A stretch of 64,000 nucleotides of DNA, taken from assembly GCA_964537685.1 (NCBI GenBank), contig CAZICM010000042.1, forward strand, positions 17,584 to 81,583, written 5' to 3'. The stretch comes from CAZICM01 sp964537685. Its GTDB lineage: Bacteria > Myxococcota_A > Polyangia > Polyangiales > Polyangiaceae. A model generated the notes under the pieces. It saw only the letters and a list, made by a program, of their open reading frames with translations, ran no database searches and was not told where the DNA came from. The position numbers and the translations under genes are program-made. Position 1 is the stretch's first letter. Every line of letters starts with the position of its first letter. Positions 1-8,861 of the stretch are shown here, in pieces.

Positions 1-527
1 GCCGCACCCGCCACATCGAGCAGCGCGAGCGCGAGCCGATCGGACATGTCCGTGGGCATCCGAGCCATCGGCGCGGATGCGAAGATAATGGCCTTTCCTT
101 CGACATCCATCTGCGCGGAAGCCGGTCTCACATCGAGCACGCGCGTTAGCCTGAGCGGCGTGAGCGAGAGCGAAGCCAAGGTCGCGATGCGATCGCCCAG
201 ACCAAAGCCTCGTTCGCGCACAAGCTCACCCACCCGCTCCACGACGCCCACCAGCATCCCGCCTGAACCAGTTACGGGATTGTGCTGTTTTCCCCTGGTG
301 CGCACCGTTTCCATCACCAATTCAGCGACGCCCGATAGATCGCCTCCCCGGGCTTCTTCCATTTGGCGAAAGCTCGCCGCATCGATGTTTAATGTCTGTA
401 CATCGACGATAATTTCGGTCGCGAACTCTTTCGACGGGTCGTTGTCGAGCTTCTGCGCGGGCTGGGGAAGCACGCCTTCCGGTGAAAGAACGCGATGTGT
501 GCCCAAAGGAGAACCAGGCTGAGTCAT
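1..527 (-). CDS. kdd: L-erythro-3,5-diaminohexanoate dehydrogenase, N-terminal part (cut by window edge)
   Basis: Kdd performs the NAD(P)-dependent oxidative deamination of 3,5-diaminohexanoate to 5-amino-3-oxohexanoate in anaerobic lysine fermentation. Reading the minus strand from an ATG at 527 gives about 175 residues that run off the left edge without a stop. The translation carries the characteristic Kdd N-terminus: GTHRVLSPEGVLPQPA, then DVQTLNIDAASFRQ, RGKQHNPVTGSGGM and LALALLDVAGA. These match my memory of clostridial and fusobacterial Kdd closely. The Rossmann dinucleotide-binding part should lie beyond the edge, probably with kamA/kamDE/kce-type genes. The upstream region to 697 is shared with a divergent FHA gene. 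No alternative family fits as well. Confidence 0.85.
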   Translation of the reverse strand, partial: MTQPGSPLGTHRVLSPEGVLPQPAQKLDNDPSKEFATEIIVDVQTLNIDAASFRQMEEARGGDLSGVAELVMETVRTRGKQHNPVTGSGGMLVGVVERVGELVRERGFGLGDRIATLASLSLTPLRLTRVLDVRPASAQMDVEGKAIIFASAPMARMPTDMSDRLALALLDVAGA

Positions 528-697
528 GGCCGGCGCTTCATAACAAATCTTCGCGGCGCAGGCTTGAGCTCTCTCAAGAACACCCGGGCGTTGGGTCTTG
601 CTATGAGCGGCGCAAACCCCTAAACTCGGCGTCTCTTTTGCGCTGTCCGCGAGAAAGAGCTGCTCAAATGTACTGAGCTTCCTCTGAACCCTGCGCG

Positions 698-1765
698 ATG
701 GAACGATCTCCCAAGCTCATGCCAACCCGCGACTTGGCGCTTCGTTTTCTCGCCGGCAAATACAAGGGCAGCGAGATTTCTCTAAGCGAGGGGCAAGAGC
801 TCACCTTTGGGCGCGTGGGTGATGTCGATGTGGTGCTCGCCGAGGACATGGTTTCGCGCAGGCATGCCCGTATTGTTCACGAAGGCAGCCGTGTGTTTAT
901 CGAAGACTTGGGTTCGACCAATGGCACCTTCGTTAACGGCGAGAAGATTCAGCAAGAAAGCCTAAAAGAAGGCGATCGCATATTGATCGGCACCAATATT
1001 CTCAAATTGGTTCCGCTCGATGCCTCGGGACATGGGGTACAGAGGGCCGCCGATTTGCAGCCTCTGCCCGGTTCGCTGATGGAGCAGACGCGGGCGGTTG
1101 AATTGGCCGCCGATTCAGAGACGGGTGCGATGGCTCCGGTTCCCCGGGTGGTGCGGGTCGAGGAGATTCCCTCGTCGGTGCGGGCGCGGAACGTGTCGGG
1201 TTCGGCCGGCGCTTCGCGATCGATGTCAGGTGATATCCACGAGTTTCCGCTGCCTTATTTGCTTCAGCTTTTGGAAAGCTCGCAGAAAAACGGCGTGCTT
1301 GTGATTCGCGCCGAAGACGAGGATGAGGTCGCAAAGCTCTATTTGCGCAAGGGTTTGGTCGTCTTCGCGAGCATCAACGATATTGAAGACACGCCTCCGC
1401 TCAAGATCGCGTTTCGGGTGCTGACATGGGCGCGCGGCACTTTCGACTTAGAGCCCCCGGAAGAGCGGGCATTTCCTTCTGAAATTCATATGAGCGTGCA
1501 AGAGCTCTTGATGGAAGGACTGCGCCAAATCGATGAGCTCAACAATATCCGGCCTAAACTTCCTGAAGGCAGTGCGCGGCTGGTGGTGCCGCGTCCTTTG
1601 CGTCCCAGGCTGCGCGATTTGACGCCGGTTGAGCTGGATACCCTTCAGTTGGCGCTCAATTACGGCGTTATGATGGCGGTGATGGATCGAAGCCAGTCCA
1701 CCGATTTGGACACGGCAAGGGCTGTGCTCAAGCTGGTGGACAGCGGTTATTTGCGGGTTTCCTGA
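698..1765 (+). CDS. FHA domain and DUF4388 (PATAN-like) signalling protein
   Basis: This is a 355-residue soluble protein. Residues about 12-105 form an FHA domain, seen in FGRVGD, SRRHARI and GSTNGTFVNG, the phosphothreonine-binding signature. Residues about 177-285 match DUF4388, beginning GDIHEFPLPYLLQLLE and including LYLRKGLVVFA. This domain is common in myxobacteria and deltaproteobacteria and is often linked to two-component or kinase signalling. The likely role is to read a Ser/Thr kinase signal and pass it on by protein contact; the partner is unknown. The start at 698 is the first ATG; an ATG at 719 also leaves the FHA domain intact, and neither has a convincing Shine-Dalgarno. The stop overlaps the next start (TGATG), suggesting translational coupling. 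Confidence 0.82.
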   Translation: MERSPKLMPTRDLALRFLAGKYKGSEISLSEGQELTFGRVGDVDVVLAEDMVSRRHARIVHEGSRVFIEDLGSTNGTFVNGEKIQQESLKEGDRILIGTNILKLVPLDASGHGVQRAADLQPLPGSLMEQTRAVELAADSETGAMAPVPRVVRVEEIPSSVRARNVSGSAGASRSMSGDIHEFPLPYLLQLLESSQKNGVLVIRAEDEDEVAKLYLRKGLVVFASINDIEDTPPLKIAFRVLTWARGTFDLEPPEERAFPSEIHMSVQELLMEGLRQIDELNNIRPKLPEGSARLVVPRPLRPRLRDLTPVELDTLQLALNYGVMMAVMDRSQSTDLDTARAVLKLVDSGYLRVS

Positions 1766-2454
1766 TGGTATCGGAACAAGCGGACGGGGAGCCTGGGGAA
1801 CAAAAACAAGAGTCACCGCAAGCAGCTTCGCATCCGGGCATTGAATTGCGGGCCGAGCTCGACGTGCCTGGTGAGACAGGGCGTCAGGGGCGGGTATTTG
1901 CGCTGTGGCTCGCATGCTTGTTCTTCGCCGTGGTTGCGGCATCGAGGGTGGGAGCGCATATCCCAGCCAAGGCATCGAGCGCACAGGCCGAACAAGAGCT
2001 TGCGCGATCGCGGGCGGACAAGGCCAAAGTAGCGTTTCTGTTCGGGCTTCTGTTGCCCGTGCTGCTGACGCTGGGGCTCAATTACCGCTACCGGCGCGGG
2101 GGCGGACACGCGGCGGGCATTATTGTGGATGTGACGCCCGAGGGAGAACTTCGGATTTGGGGGCGCGGCTATGGCTCGCGCGTTGTGCTTTCGGGAGCGC
2201 AGGCCAGCGAGCGGCTGGTGGATGTGTACGCGGGGCGGCTGGGCACATGGAGACAGCGAAGGCTGCGCGTTCGAAGCAAATTCAGGGCGTCTGTAGGTGT
2301 GGCCGAGATTGAATTCGCAACGCAGGCCAGGGCCGAGGACGCCGAATCAGGACTCTCCATCGAGGGCGGGGAAGGGGACTGCGTGGAGCTCGCCCGCAAT
2401 GACTATGAAATGCTGCGTGCTGCTGTCATGCGCGAAATAGAAAAACGGCCGTGA
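1765..2454 (+). CDS. hypothetical protein with two membrane segments
   Basis: I do not recognise this 229-residue protein. Its N-terminal 45 residues are polar and charged. Two hydrophobic segments follow at about residues 46-63 (ALWLACLFFAVVAAS) and 88-107 (VAFLFGLLLPVLLTLGLNYRY), then about 120 residues of soluble, probably cytoplasmic sequence. The start codon overlaps the stop of the FHA-DUF4388 gene by one base, so the two are probably translated together. It may be the membrane anchor or target for that FHA protein; this is inference from position only. The gene's stop codon lies inside the 5' arm of a strong hairpin. Confidence 0.7.
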   Translation: MVSEQADGEPGEQKQESPQAASHPGIELRAELDVPGETGRQGRVFALWLACLFFAVVAASRVGAHIPAKASSAQAEQELARSRADKAKVAFLFGLLLPVLLTLGLNYRYRRGGGHAAGIIVDVTPEGELRIWGRGYGSRVVLSGAQASERLVDVYAGRLGTWRQRRLRVRSKFRASVGVAEIEFATQARAEDAESGLSIEGGEGDCVELARNDYEMLRAAVMREIEKRP

Positions 2455-2478
2455 AACGCTGAGGAATCACGGCCGTTT
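2443..2478. terminator. bidirectional hairpin terminator between convergent genes
   Basis: A perfect 12-bp inverted repeat (AAACGGCCGTGA, 12-base loop, TCACGGCCGTTT) starts inside the last codons of the membrane protein gene and ends 24 bases before the stop of the metalloprotease gene. A-rich sequence on the left and TTT on the right suit termination in both directions. Confidence 0.75.
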
Positions 2479-2502
2479 GTGAGCTGGGCTTAGGCCCTGC
2501 GC

Positions 2503-5500
2503 TTACAGATTGAACAGACCCTTCTGCGAAGGATCGGCGTATTGGAAGACGCCGACGGCCTGGCGCAGATACACGATAACGGACGTGTAATCGGCGAACT
2601 CAACACAGGTTGCGAGCTCACCGCAATCGGTCGCTCCGCCCTTGAGCACGGCCTTACCCGTCGCATCCACCACAGGCACGTACCAGGTCGTGCCATTCAG
2701 TGTGACCGGCGTTGTGACATACGCCTTGTCGAGAAGCTCGTTGGCGTACTCGAGAACGCGCGCCGCAATGCCCTTCTGCACGCTGTGTCCGAAGATATTC
2801 TCTTTGCCAAAGGTCTTCGCGACATACACAGCGCCGCTGGGATCGTGAAGCTCGATCCTGTTTTCAAACGGAGGATCGGCATCTTCGGTCTTCTCCCAGA
2901 GGCGAAGCATATTGAGCCAGGTCTGCTTCTGGTTCTCGGGCAGATACACCATCGTGTGCGCAATCAGGAACTTCTGCTGCTCCCAGCCCACCTGAGGATC
3001 GATGGCCATCGCCGGCAGATTGAGAGGATCGAAAGTGCTCGTTCCTTCGCCGTAGCGGTTGCAGATGGTCGTGCCTTCCCTGGGGAAGCACACTTCCGGC
3101 CCTGAAAGCGGCCACCACGATGTCCAGCCCAGAGGCGTCGTCGGATATTTATCCGCATCGACCTTCGGCTTGGTTCCCTTCAGCTCAACCCGCGCGCCCT
3201 TGATGAAATCGTCGCCCGTCAGGTTGTTGGCCAGCCAGCGGCGATAACCTTCGGGGAACAGATCCGCCAAAGACGAGGCGCGGTAACGAGGATCGAGGAA
3301 GTCCGTGCGTGAAGCGCTGATGAAGTTATCCACGGACTCGGTGAACAACATCGCCGTATTCAGCTTGTCGTAGTACGAGCCGGCATTGATCGTGTACTGC
3401 GAGTCGTACTCGCCCTTATCGTTGGCAAGCGCATTTTCAAGCGGTTTGCCGCCGATGCCGATATCGCCGAAGTAGCCCGTCGCTCCGTTTGGAACGATCA
3501 AGCGGGTCTTCGGTTCGCCGCCTACGAGGCTGACGAAATCTGCCGACGAACGGAGAACTTCTTCGAGCTCTTTGCCCGGCGGAGGCTGAGGCGCCCCAAT
3601 CGAGAACTCCGAGAGCAAGAAGTGCGGACCCGATTCCGGACGCGCCATTTGCCGCGTGAAATGATCGAACACCATGCCCGAGGTAAGAATGCCGTCCCTC
3701 ATGAAGGGCAGGGTGACGATAAAGTTCCACAGCTCGGCGGGCTGGAAACCATTGTCGAACGCCGCATCGGAATAGAGATTGCGCATCAGGGTGAGCCCCT
3801 TGGCGCCATCGCGCATCTTCTCGCTGTAGCGGCTCAGGATCCTGTTCGCGGCGTTGCGCACGCTGAAGCTGTTCCGGTTGCGCCGGTAGTTATCGAAGAT
3901 GTGATTCATCTCCGTTTCAGCGATCATGAAGCTGAACTGCTCGTACGGATCGGCGCCGTTATCGTGGCGGTACACGGCAACGTTTCCGAGATCCGCCCAG
4001 CTATCGGTTCCGAACCCATAGGGAACGCGCACGCGCTGATAGGGATCGGTTCCCATCGGGCGAGAGTTGAAATCGTCCTGCGCCGTGGGCCGCGGGCCGA
4101 GTTCATCCCAGCGCACGTAGTCCACTTTGGGCTGGCTGCAGCGCGAATACTGTCCGTCCACCTGAACAATCATTCCGTCGAGCAGCGGATCCCACGCGCC
4201 CTTGGTCGCGTCGTCCCAATCCAGCGGCTTGTAGACATTTACGTCGTCGATCGGCCGGCAGTTGTTCATCAGCTTCCACTTGTGGACCAGCTCCGAGTAG
4301 TGCAGTTGGTAGTTGTTGGTGTTGATGTTGAACTGCACGTTCTCGTCGTAGTCTGGGTTTTGATAGAGGAAGCCCAAGAGGCCGCCGAAGCTATCCATCT
4401 TGTCCAGCATGGCTCCGCCGATGGCGCCCGGTGTTCCGAGCGGCCTATCGTATTTGAAGTCGGGGGCTTGGAAGACGGCGGCGGCGTCGCCGTAGAACAT
4501 ACGGGCCGCGGCGAAATCGTAGGCACCCAGGCCGAGCAGGTCTTGCGTGGCTTCGCCCGCGTACTCCATGACGGTCGAGTGCATAAACATCCAGATGAGG
4601 TTTTTGCGCTCTTCCTCGGACACTGGATCGAAATAGCGCGGACCGATGCATTCCTCGTTATCGGGGACGCCGTTGCCATTCACGTCGGCGGTGGGCGAAG
4701 CGATGTCTTTGCAGATTTCGCTGTTTTCATCGCCGACCGTCAGGTTCTTGGTGCGGAGCTGCCAATATTGCGGCCTAAAGCCAAAGGCATCGGACGAGCT
4801 CACGAAGTTGTGGCGCAGGCCCACCGAGTGACCCATCTCGTGAATGATGACCGCGTACTGAGCCCGCTGCGCCAAGTACTTGCGCATGGCTTCCGCACGC
4901 GCGAACTGAACGTCCTTGGAATCCGCAGGATTAAACGCACCGAACTTGCGCTCGAGCGCATCGGCAAGACCCGTCATCGAGTTCGGCGCAGGTGCTTCCT
5001 GCATCATGCACGCCCCTCGATTGGCCAGCGCAACCTCCTTCATATTTCGGATTTCACGCTGAACGCTGGCATTGGCGGCTCGCATGGTCGATGCGAGGCT
5101 GCCCTTGAGATCCGAAGGCACAAGATTCGAATCCACGCCCGCGTATTGCATCATCGCCTTGGTGATGAGCTGAGCCTCAAAGGGCGTGCCAGCGGCCAGT
5201 TTCCGGCGCGCGTCGTACATCGCGCGATTTTCGCTGGGAACGCTCGCTTCTGCCTTGAGATCGCGCACATGGTCGCGCAGTCCAAGCGCGACATCGCGGA
5301 CCTTCCTGGGGTCGGCCTGGCTTAGGTCGAACTTGTCGGCGGCGGCTTTATTGCCCTCGAGCAGCTTCTTGTACGCCTCGAGATCCAAGCCCGCGTAGTC
5401 AGCGATCTTCTGGTTTAACTGAGCCGCGCTGATCGGCGGAACAATGCTGCCTTTCTCCGCGCTTTCGGCTGCCTGCGCCCAGTCTTTAACGAAGGTGCCA

Positions 5501-7479
5501 TCGGTGATCTCCTCGGTGGCCAGCTCGCCCTTGATGTAGCGGAGCTTGTCGATAATGCCCTGGCTCCACAGATCGTTAATGTGCGACCAGATATTGATCG
5601 AGGCCGCGACCTTCTCGCCTGTGAGCGGGTCTTCGGTATCCGTGTAGATACCCCAAGGCGAAGGCGTTTGCGGCGCGGTCATCACGTTGACCTGGTGGTA
5701 GCGAAGATCGCCCATGCGCACGGTGGCCGTGCGGCAATGCGCGACCAAATCTTGATCGTCCTGATCCTCGGCGGTTTCTGCCTTGAAATCCTTGGCGGCG
5801 AGCCTGTCCTTGGCCGCGTCGCACTTCGCCTGCGTCACGTCCTCGGGAAGCCGGACAGCGCCGCAGCTCGGATGATCCGTCGCGAGCACGGGGCTGTGGC
5901 AGAGGACGATCATTTCGTCCATGTCCGCAACGGCCTTGATGCCTTCGTATTCGCCGTCGCCAGCCGCATAGCCGCGCTTTACAAGCAGATTTCCTGCAAG
6001 CGTGCTGCAATCGGTGTCCTTGTAGGCGGGCATCTTGTTGCGGCAGTTATCGACTTCGCGCGCAATGGCAAGCATGTCGGGCATGACATCCATCTGGCCG
6101 AAGATCATCGGATGAGCCGCATTGCACTCCGTGCGGCGCGTGGCTTCATCCTTGCCCGGCGAGGTGCGCGTGCACTCGGCATACTTGGCGCTTTGAACCG
6201 CATGCCTTAGCGCGACATCCCATTCGTGCGTCGCCCATTCGGTGCCGTCCCAGTACTCGAGATTGCTCTTGTTCGTGTAGTACCAGGCTTGAGGTACAGG
6301 CTTGCGATCCCGGAAGGGAAGCGTGCAGCGCTGTGTAAACGTGTCGCAGCGCGAGCCCCTTCCAACGGCCGCGCACTCATCCTCGGTGCCGTCGCCGTCG
6401 GTATCGCGGTGAGGATCGGCGCCTACGGGTGTGGTCGTCGGCGTGTAGCACTCAACCGGCCCTTCCATCGTTTCGGGCTTTTCATAGAAGTGGCTGCGCT
6501 CCCAGATGTTGTAGCGCGTGATAAAGCGGTGCCACTTGGTGTCGACCATGCCGTAGTTGCGCGCATAGCCCATCCGCTCCGCGGTGAAGGCGCCGTAAGC
6601 CTGGAAGCGGTGTCCATCCCATTCGGCAGGCTCGTAGTCCTTGTTTACGACGCGCCGGAACGAATGCCGGACGGTGAGCTCGACAGGATTGCAATTGCCC
6701 GAGGGAGCCGTACCGCCCGAGAAATCCGCATCGAGGAAGCAAGCCGGGAAGGTATCGATACCCCAGCCCAGCGAGCTCAGATCGATCAACTGAGGCTTTG
6801 CAAATGCCTTGTTGGTCACATCGAAATAGCCAGACTCAGGATCGAAGTAAGGCGCATCCTCGTGATAGGGATCGCGCACGTCATAGGCGAGGGACTCGTA
6901 GGTCACGCCGCCAAACACGCCCACCATGGAGAGCGTGTCGAAATCGTATGAGTCGACGTTGAGATTGCGCGACCAGTCAACACGGAAGTATTCCCGCTCG
7001 TACCAGGGGCGATCGCTCATGTTTTCTTCAATGATATTGAGCTCTTCGCCCGTCGTCGGGTTGTAGGCGCGGCGTATATCGAAATGGCTCTGAATGCGGA
7101 ACGCCACAGCGATGACGCCGTCGTCCGTATGAGCTCCCGCGCCCTTTCCATCCGTGCCATCGATGCGTTCGTAGGTTAGGCGGCCGAGCAGCAAATCCTC
7201 GGTGATGACCCATTTGATACGGGAGGCGGGTTGCGCATAGGTCGAGGTGAACAGGCCATCTTGGTTGGCGCCGTAACCCACGTCGATCAATGTGCCCTGG
7301 GTCCAGAACTCGGGATCGTCCGAGGTATCCAGCAGCCGATCGCCTACAAAAAACGACTTGGAGAGCGCATTGGCCTGAACGCGGTTAATCGGTTCACGCT
7401 CCTCCGCGCATCCAAACGCTCCTCCGGCGGTCAGGCCGACCGCCCCTACAAGCAACAATCGTCTCCACTTCCATCTCAT
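2503..7479 (-). CDS. very large zinc-dependent metalloprotease lipoprotein
   Basis: This 1658-residue protein starts with a lipoprotein signal (basic MRWKWRR, hydrophobic stretch, GGAFGC lipobox with Cys at about 24), so it is probably an outer-membrane or surface lipoprotein. A zincin active site HEMGHSVGLRH lies at residues 880-890: His880, Glu881, His884 and His890 fit the HExxHxxGxxH metal-binding and catalytic pattern, followed by NF as in bacterial DUF5117/DUF4953-type metalloproteases. Two Asp-rich calcium-type motifs (DTDGDGTEDEC at about 360 and DVNGNGVPDNEEC about 40 residues after the active site) and many cysteines suggest an extracellular fold. The likely role is protein degradation in feeding or predation. 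A GGAGG lies 7-8 bases before the ATG at 7479. It converges on the 1765-2454 gene. The substrate cannot be read from sequence. Confidence 0.85.
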   Translation of the reverse strand: MRWKWRRLLLVGAVGLTAGGAFGCAEEREPINRVQANALSKSFFVGDRLLDTSDDPEFWTQGTLIDVGYGANQDGLFTSTYAQPASRIKWVITEDLLLGRLTYERIDGTDGKGAGAHTDDGVIAVAFRIQSHFDIRRAYNPTTGEELNIIEENMSDRPWYEREYFRVDWSRNLNVDSYDFDTLSMVGVFGGVTYESLAYDVRDPYHEDAPYFDPESGYFDVTNKAFAKPQLIDLSSLGWGIDTFPACFLDADFSGGTAPSGNCNPVELTVRHSFRRVVNKDYEPAEWDGHRFQAYGAFTAERMGYARNYGMVDTKWHRFITRYNIWERSHFYEKPETMEGPVECYTPTTTPVGADPHRDTDGDGTEDECAAVGRGSRCDTFTQRCTLPFRDRKPVPQAWYYTNKSNLEYWDGTEWATHEWDVALRHAVQSAKYAECTRTSPGKDEATRRTECNAAHPMIFGQMDVMPDMLAIAREVDNCRNKMPAYKDTDCSTLAGNLLVKRGYAAGDGEYEGIKAVADMDEMIVLCHSPVLATDHPSCGAVRLPEDVTQAKCDAAKDRLAAKDFKAETAEDQDDQDLVAHCRTATVRMGDLRYHQVNVMTAPQTPSPWGIYTDTEDPLTGEKVAASINIWSHINDLWSQGIIDKLRYIKGELATEEITDGTFVKDWAQAAESAEKGSIVPPISAAQLNQKIADYAGLDLEAYKKLLEGNKAAADKFDLSQADPRKVRDVALGLRDHVRDLKAEASVPSENRAMYDARRKLAAGTPFEAQLITKAMMQYAGVDSNLVPSDLKGSLASTMRAANASVQREIRNMKEVALANRGACMMQEAPAPNSMTGLADALERKFGAFNPADSKDVQFARAEAMRKYLAQRAQYAVIIHEMGHSVGLRHNFVSSSDAFGFRPQYWQLRTKNLTVGDENSEICKDIASPTADVNGNGVPDNEECIGPRYFDPVSEEERKNLIWMFMHSTVMEYAGEATQDLLGLGAYDFAAARMFYGDAAAVFQAPDFKYDRPLGTPGAIGGAMLDKMDSFGGLLGFLYQNPDYDENVQFNINTNNYQLHYSELVHKWKLMNNCRPIDDVNVYKPLDWDDATKGAWDPLLDGMIVQVDGQYSRCSQPKVDYVRWDELGPRPTAQDDFNSRPMGTDPYQRVRVPYGFGTDSWADLGNVAVYRHDNGADPYEQFSFMIAETEMNHIFDNYRRNRNSFSVRNAANRILSRYSEKMRDGAKGLTLMRNLYSDAAFDNGFQPAELWNFIVTLPFMRDGILTSGMVFDHFTRQMARPESGPHFLLSEFSIGAPQPPPGKELEEVLRSSADFVSLVGGEPKTRLIVPNGATGYFGDIGIGGKPLENALANDKGEYDSQYTINAGSYYDKLNTAMLFTESVDNFISASRTDFLDPRYRASSLADLFPEGYRRWLANNLTGDDFIKGARVELKGTKPKVDADKYPTTPLGWTSWWPLSGPEVCFPREGTTICNRYGEGTSTFDPLNLPAMAIDPQVGWEQQKFLIAHTMVYLPENQKQTWLNMLRLWEKTEDADPPFENRIELHDPSGAVYVAKTFGKENIFGHSVQKGIAARVLEYANELLDKAYVTTPVTLNGTTWYVPVVDATGKAVLKGGATDCGELATCVEFADYTSVIVYLRQAVGVFQYADPSQKGLFNL

Positions 7480-7830
7480 CGGGGGTTCCTCCTGGCCGCC
7501 GGCTTTCGGCGCCTATCGCAGGATAAGATCCAAAGCGATCCGTGATCCTAACAGTCCACCATGCTTCATATGCGTCGTATGCATATTTGGTGCCACAAAC
7601 GAAAATACGAACAATTCAATGGTTTTCGTTCGTGCCCCTGTTTGGAGCACGGGCGCGCCGTTAGCGCATTAACGATCGGAACGCACCAGTGCGTGCCTGC
7701 TCGTTGCTGCCGCGAACGACACAAAAAGCTTCACGGGATGCACCATCTCTATCATGAGGGTCGTCCGGCTGGGAACGGCTTTCCTGCCGTAATCTGGCGA
7801 AAGAGCGGTCCGGGGCGTACCGTGCGTTTC
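7480..7830. other. 351-bp divergent intergenic region with small inverted repeats
   Basis: This gap separates two divergent lipoprotein genes and must hold both promoters. I see no convincing gene in it: an in-frame upward extension of the Cys-rich lipoprotein gene exists but is rich in Cys, His and Arg and lacks protein-like composition. Visible structure is an imperfect hairpin at 7631-7651 (CGTGC/GCACG arms with a 5-base loop) and a CGTTA-6 bases-TAACG repeat at 7659-7674. These could be operator or leader elements. No clear -35/-10 pair was recognised. Confidence 0.4.
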
Positions 7831-8829
7831 ATGCAATCGAGGTTTTCGCCGCTATTTATCGTTGTCGGTTTGCCGCTCCTGGGCGCGCTTTCGGCCGGCC
7901 TGATGGGCTGCCCTGAGAACTCATGTTTTCTCAAAGTTTGCCAGGGCAATTCCTGCCGCTGCTCGATTTCATCCTGCGGTGACGGCGCGGCGTTTGACAC
8001 CAAACAGAATCGCTGCCGCTGTTTGAAAGGTTTTATTCCGCTGGCGGGGCAGTGCATGACGCAGGATCAAGCCAATGCCTACTGCGGCGTAGGTCATCAT
8101 TTTGAGAACGGCGGATGCGTTGAAAATAGGTGTGCGGCGGGTGAGGAGCTCGATGTGAGCACGGGCCGCTGCATTCCGCCCGCGCAGGTCAATCAAGTCG
8201 CGGGACAGATTGGCGTGTCGGTCGGTCAAGGGCAGAAGCTTGGATGTCCCGCAGGCCAAAAGCTGATTATCGAAGGCTCATCGGCGGCGTGTGTGCCGTT
8301 GTCTCAAACGTGCGCGCGCGATGAAACGTGGACAGGGCAGGCATGTGTGAAGGTTGGCCAATGCCCGACGGGCGCCATTTGGGATCCTGCGCTGGCGCAG
8401 TGTGTTCAATACGCGCAAGGCTCGGAATCGAACGGGCTGGTTATCAACGTAGCGCAGTGGTCATCGGCGAATTTCGGACCGAACGGCGGTTTTGGAACGC
8501 CTGCATTTTGCGGCGCGTTCGCGAAAAAGCCTTTTAATTTCGGCATTGTCGAAGGCGCGACGGCTTTTGTGAGAATCACGCTTTCAATGACCTTCCCAAA
8601 TCTCGAAGTGGCCAAGGGGCATCTGACATCGGGCGCGGTCTTCGATGCGAGCGGCAATCCTGTGCCTGCGCGCGGTGCTGCCGATGTGGACAGTGCGGCT
8701 CAGACGACCTTTGGAACGCTTTTGGTTGGAGGCGGGCGAGCGAATGTTCAATCGCACACAACGACGGTCAAATGTGCCGTCGTCAATGCGGCAAAACCCT
8801 TGCCCGTGCCCGCCACGGGCGGCCTCTAG
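7831..8829 (+). CDS. cysteine-rich lipoprotein
   Basis: I choose ATG 7831 because the protein then begins with a classic lipoprotein signal: MQSRF, a hydrophobic core, and a LMGC lipobox (Cys about 28). The mature protein of about 305 residues opens with a Cys-dense region (residues about 28-190, spaced like small EGF- or TIL-type disulphide modules, with repeated Cys-Pro-x-Gly and GxCxx patterns). It ends in a Cys-poor domain of about 140 residues that looks beta-rich. No catalytic motif is visible. It is divergent from the giant metalloprotease lipoprotein, so the two could be co-regulated surface proteins. Function unknown; adhesion or protease binding are guesses. Confidence 0.72.
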   Translation: MQSRFSPLFIVVGLPLLGALSAGLMGCPENSCFLKVCQGNSCRCSISSCGDGAAFDTKQNRCRCLKGFIPLAGQCMTQDQANAYCGVGHHFENGGCVENRCAAGEELDVSTGRCIPPAQVNQVAGQIGVSVGQGQKLGCPAGQKLIIEGSSAACVPLSQTCARDETWTGQACVKVGQCPTGAIWDPALAQCVQYAQGSESNGLVINVAQWSSANFGPNGGFGTPAFCGAFAKKPFNFGIVEGATAFVRITLSMTFPNLEVAKGHLTSGAVFDASGNPVPARGAADVDSAAQTTFGTLLVGGGRANVQSHTTTVKCAVVNAAKPLPVPATGGL

Positions 8830-8861
8830 CCTTTCGTAACGCGCGCCCGTCAAGGGAGGCG

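Noticed and set aside
3622..5325. Long open frame (567 codons) antisense to the metalloprotease gene
   Set aside because: It mirrors the codon pattern of the real gene on the other strand, has His/Val/Arg-rich composition with no recognisable motif, and overlaps the conserved zinc-site region.
7561..7830. Upstream in-frame extension of the Cys-rich lipoprotein gene
   Set aside because: The extra 90 residues are unusual in composition and would bury the clear lipoprotein signal peptide that starts at 7831.
8802..8820. GC-rich hairpin GCCCGTG/CACGGGC near the end of the Cys-rich lipoprotein gene
   Set aside because: It is inside coding sequence and has no T-run for its own strand. On the minus strand it is followed only by AAGGGTTTTG, too weak to call a terminator.
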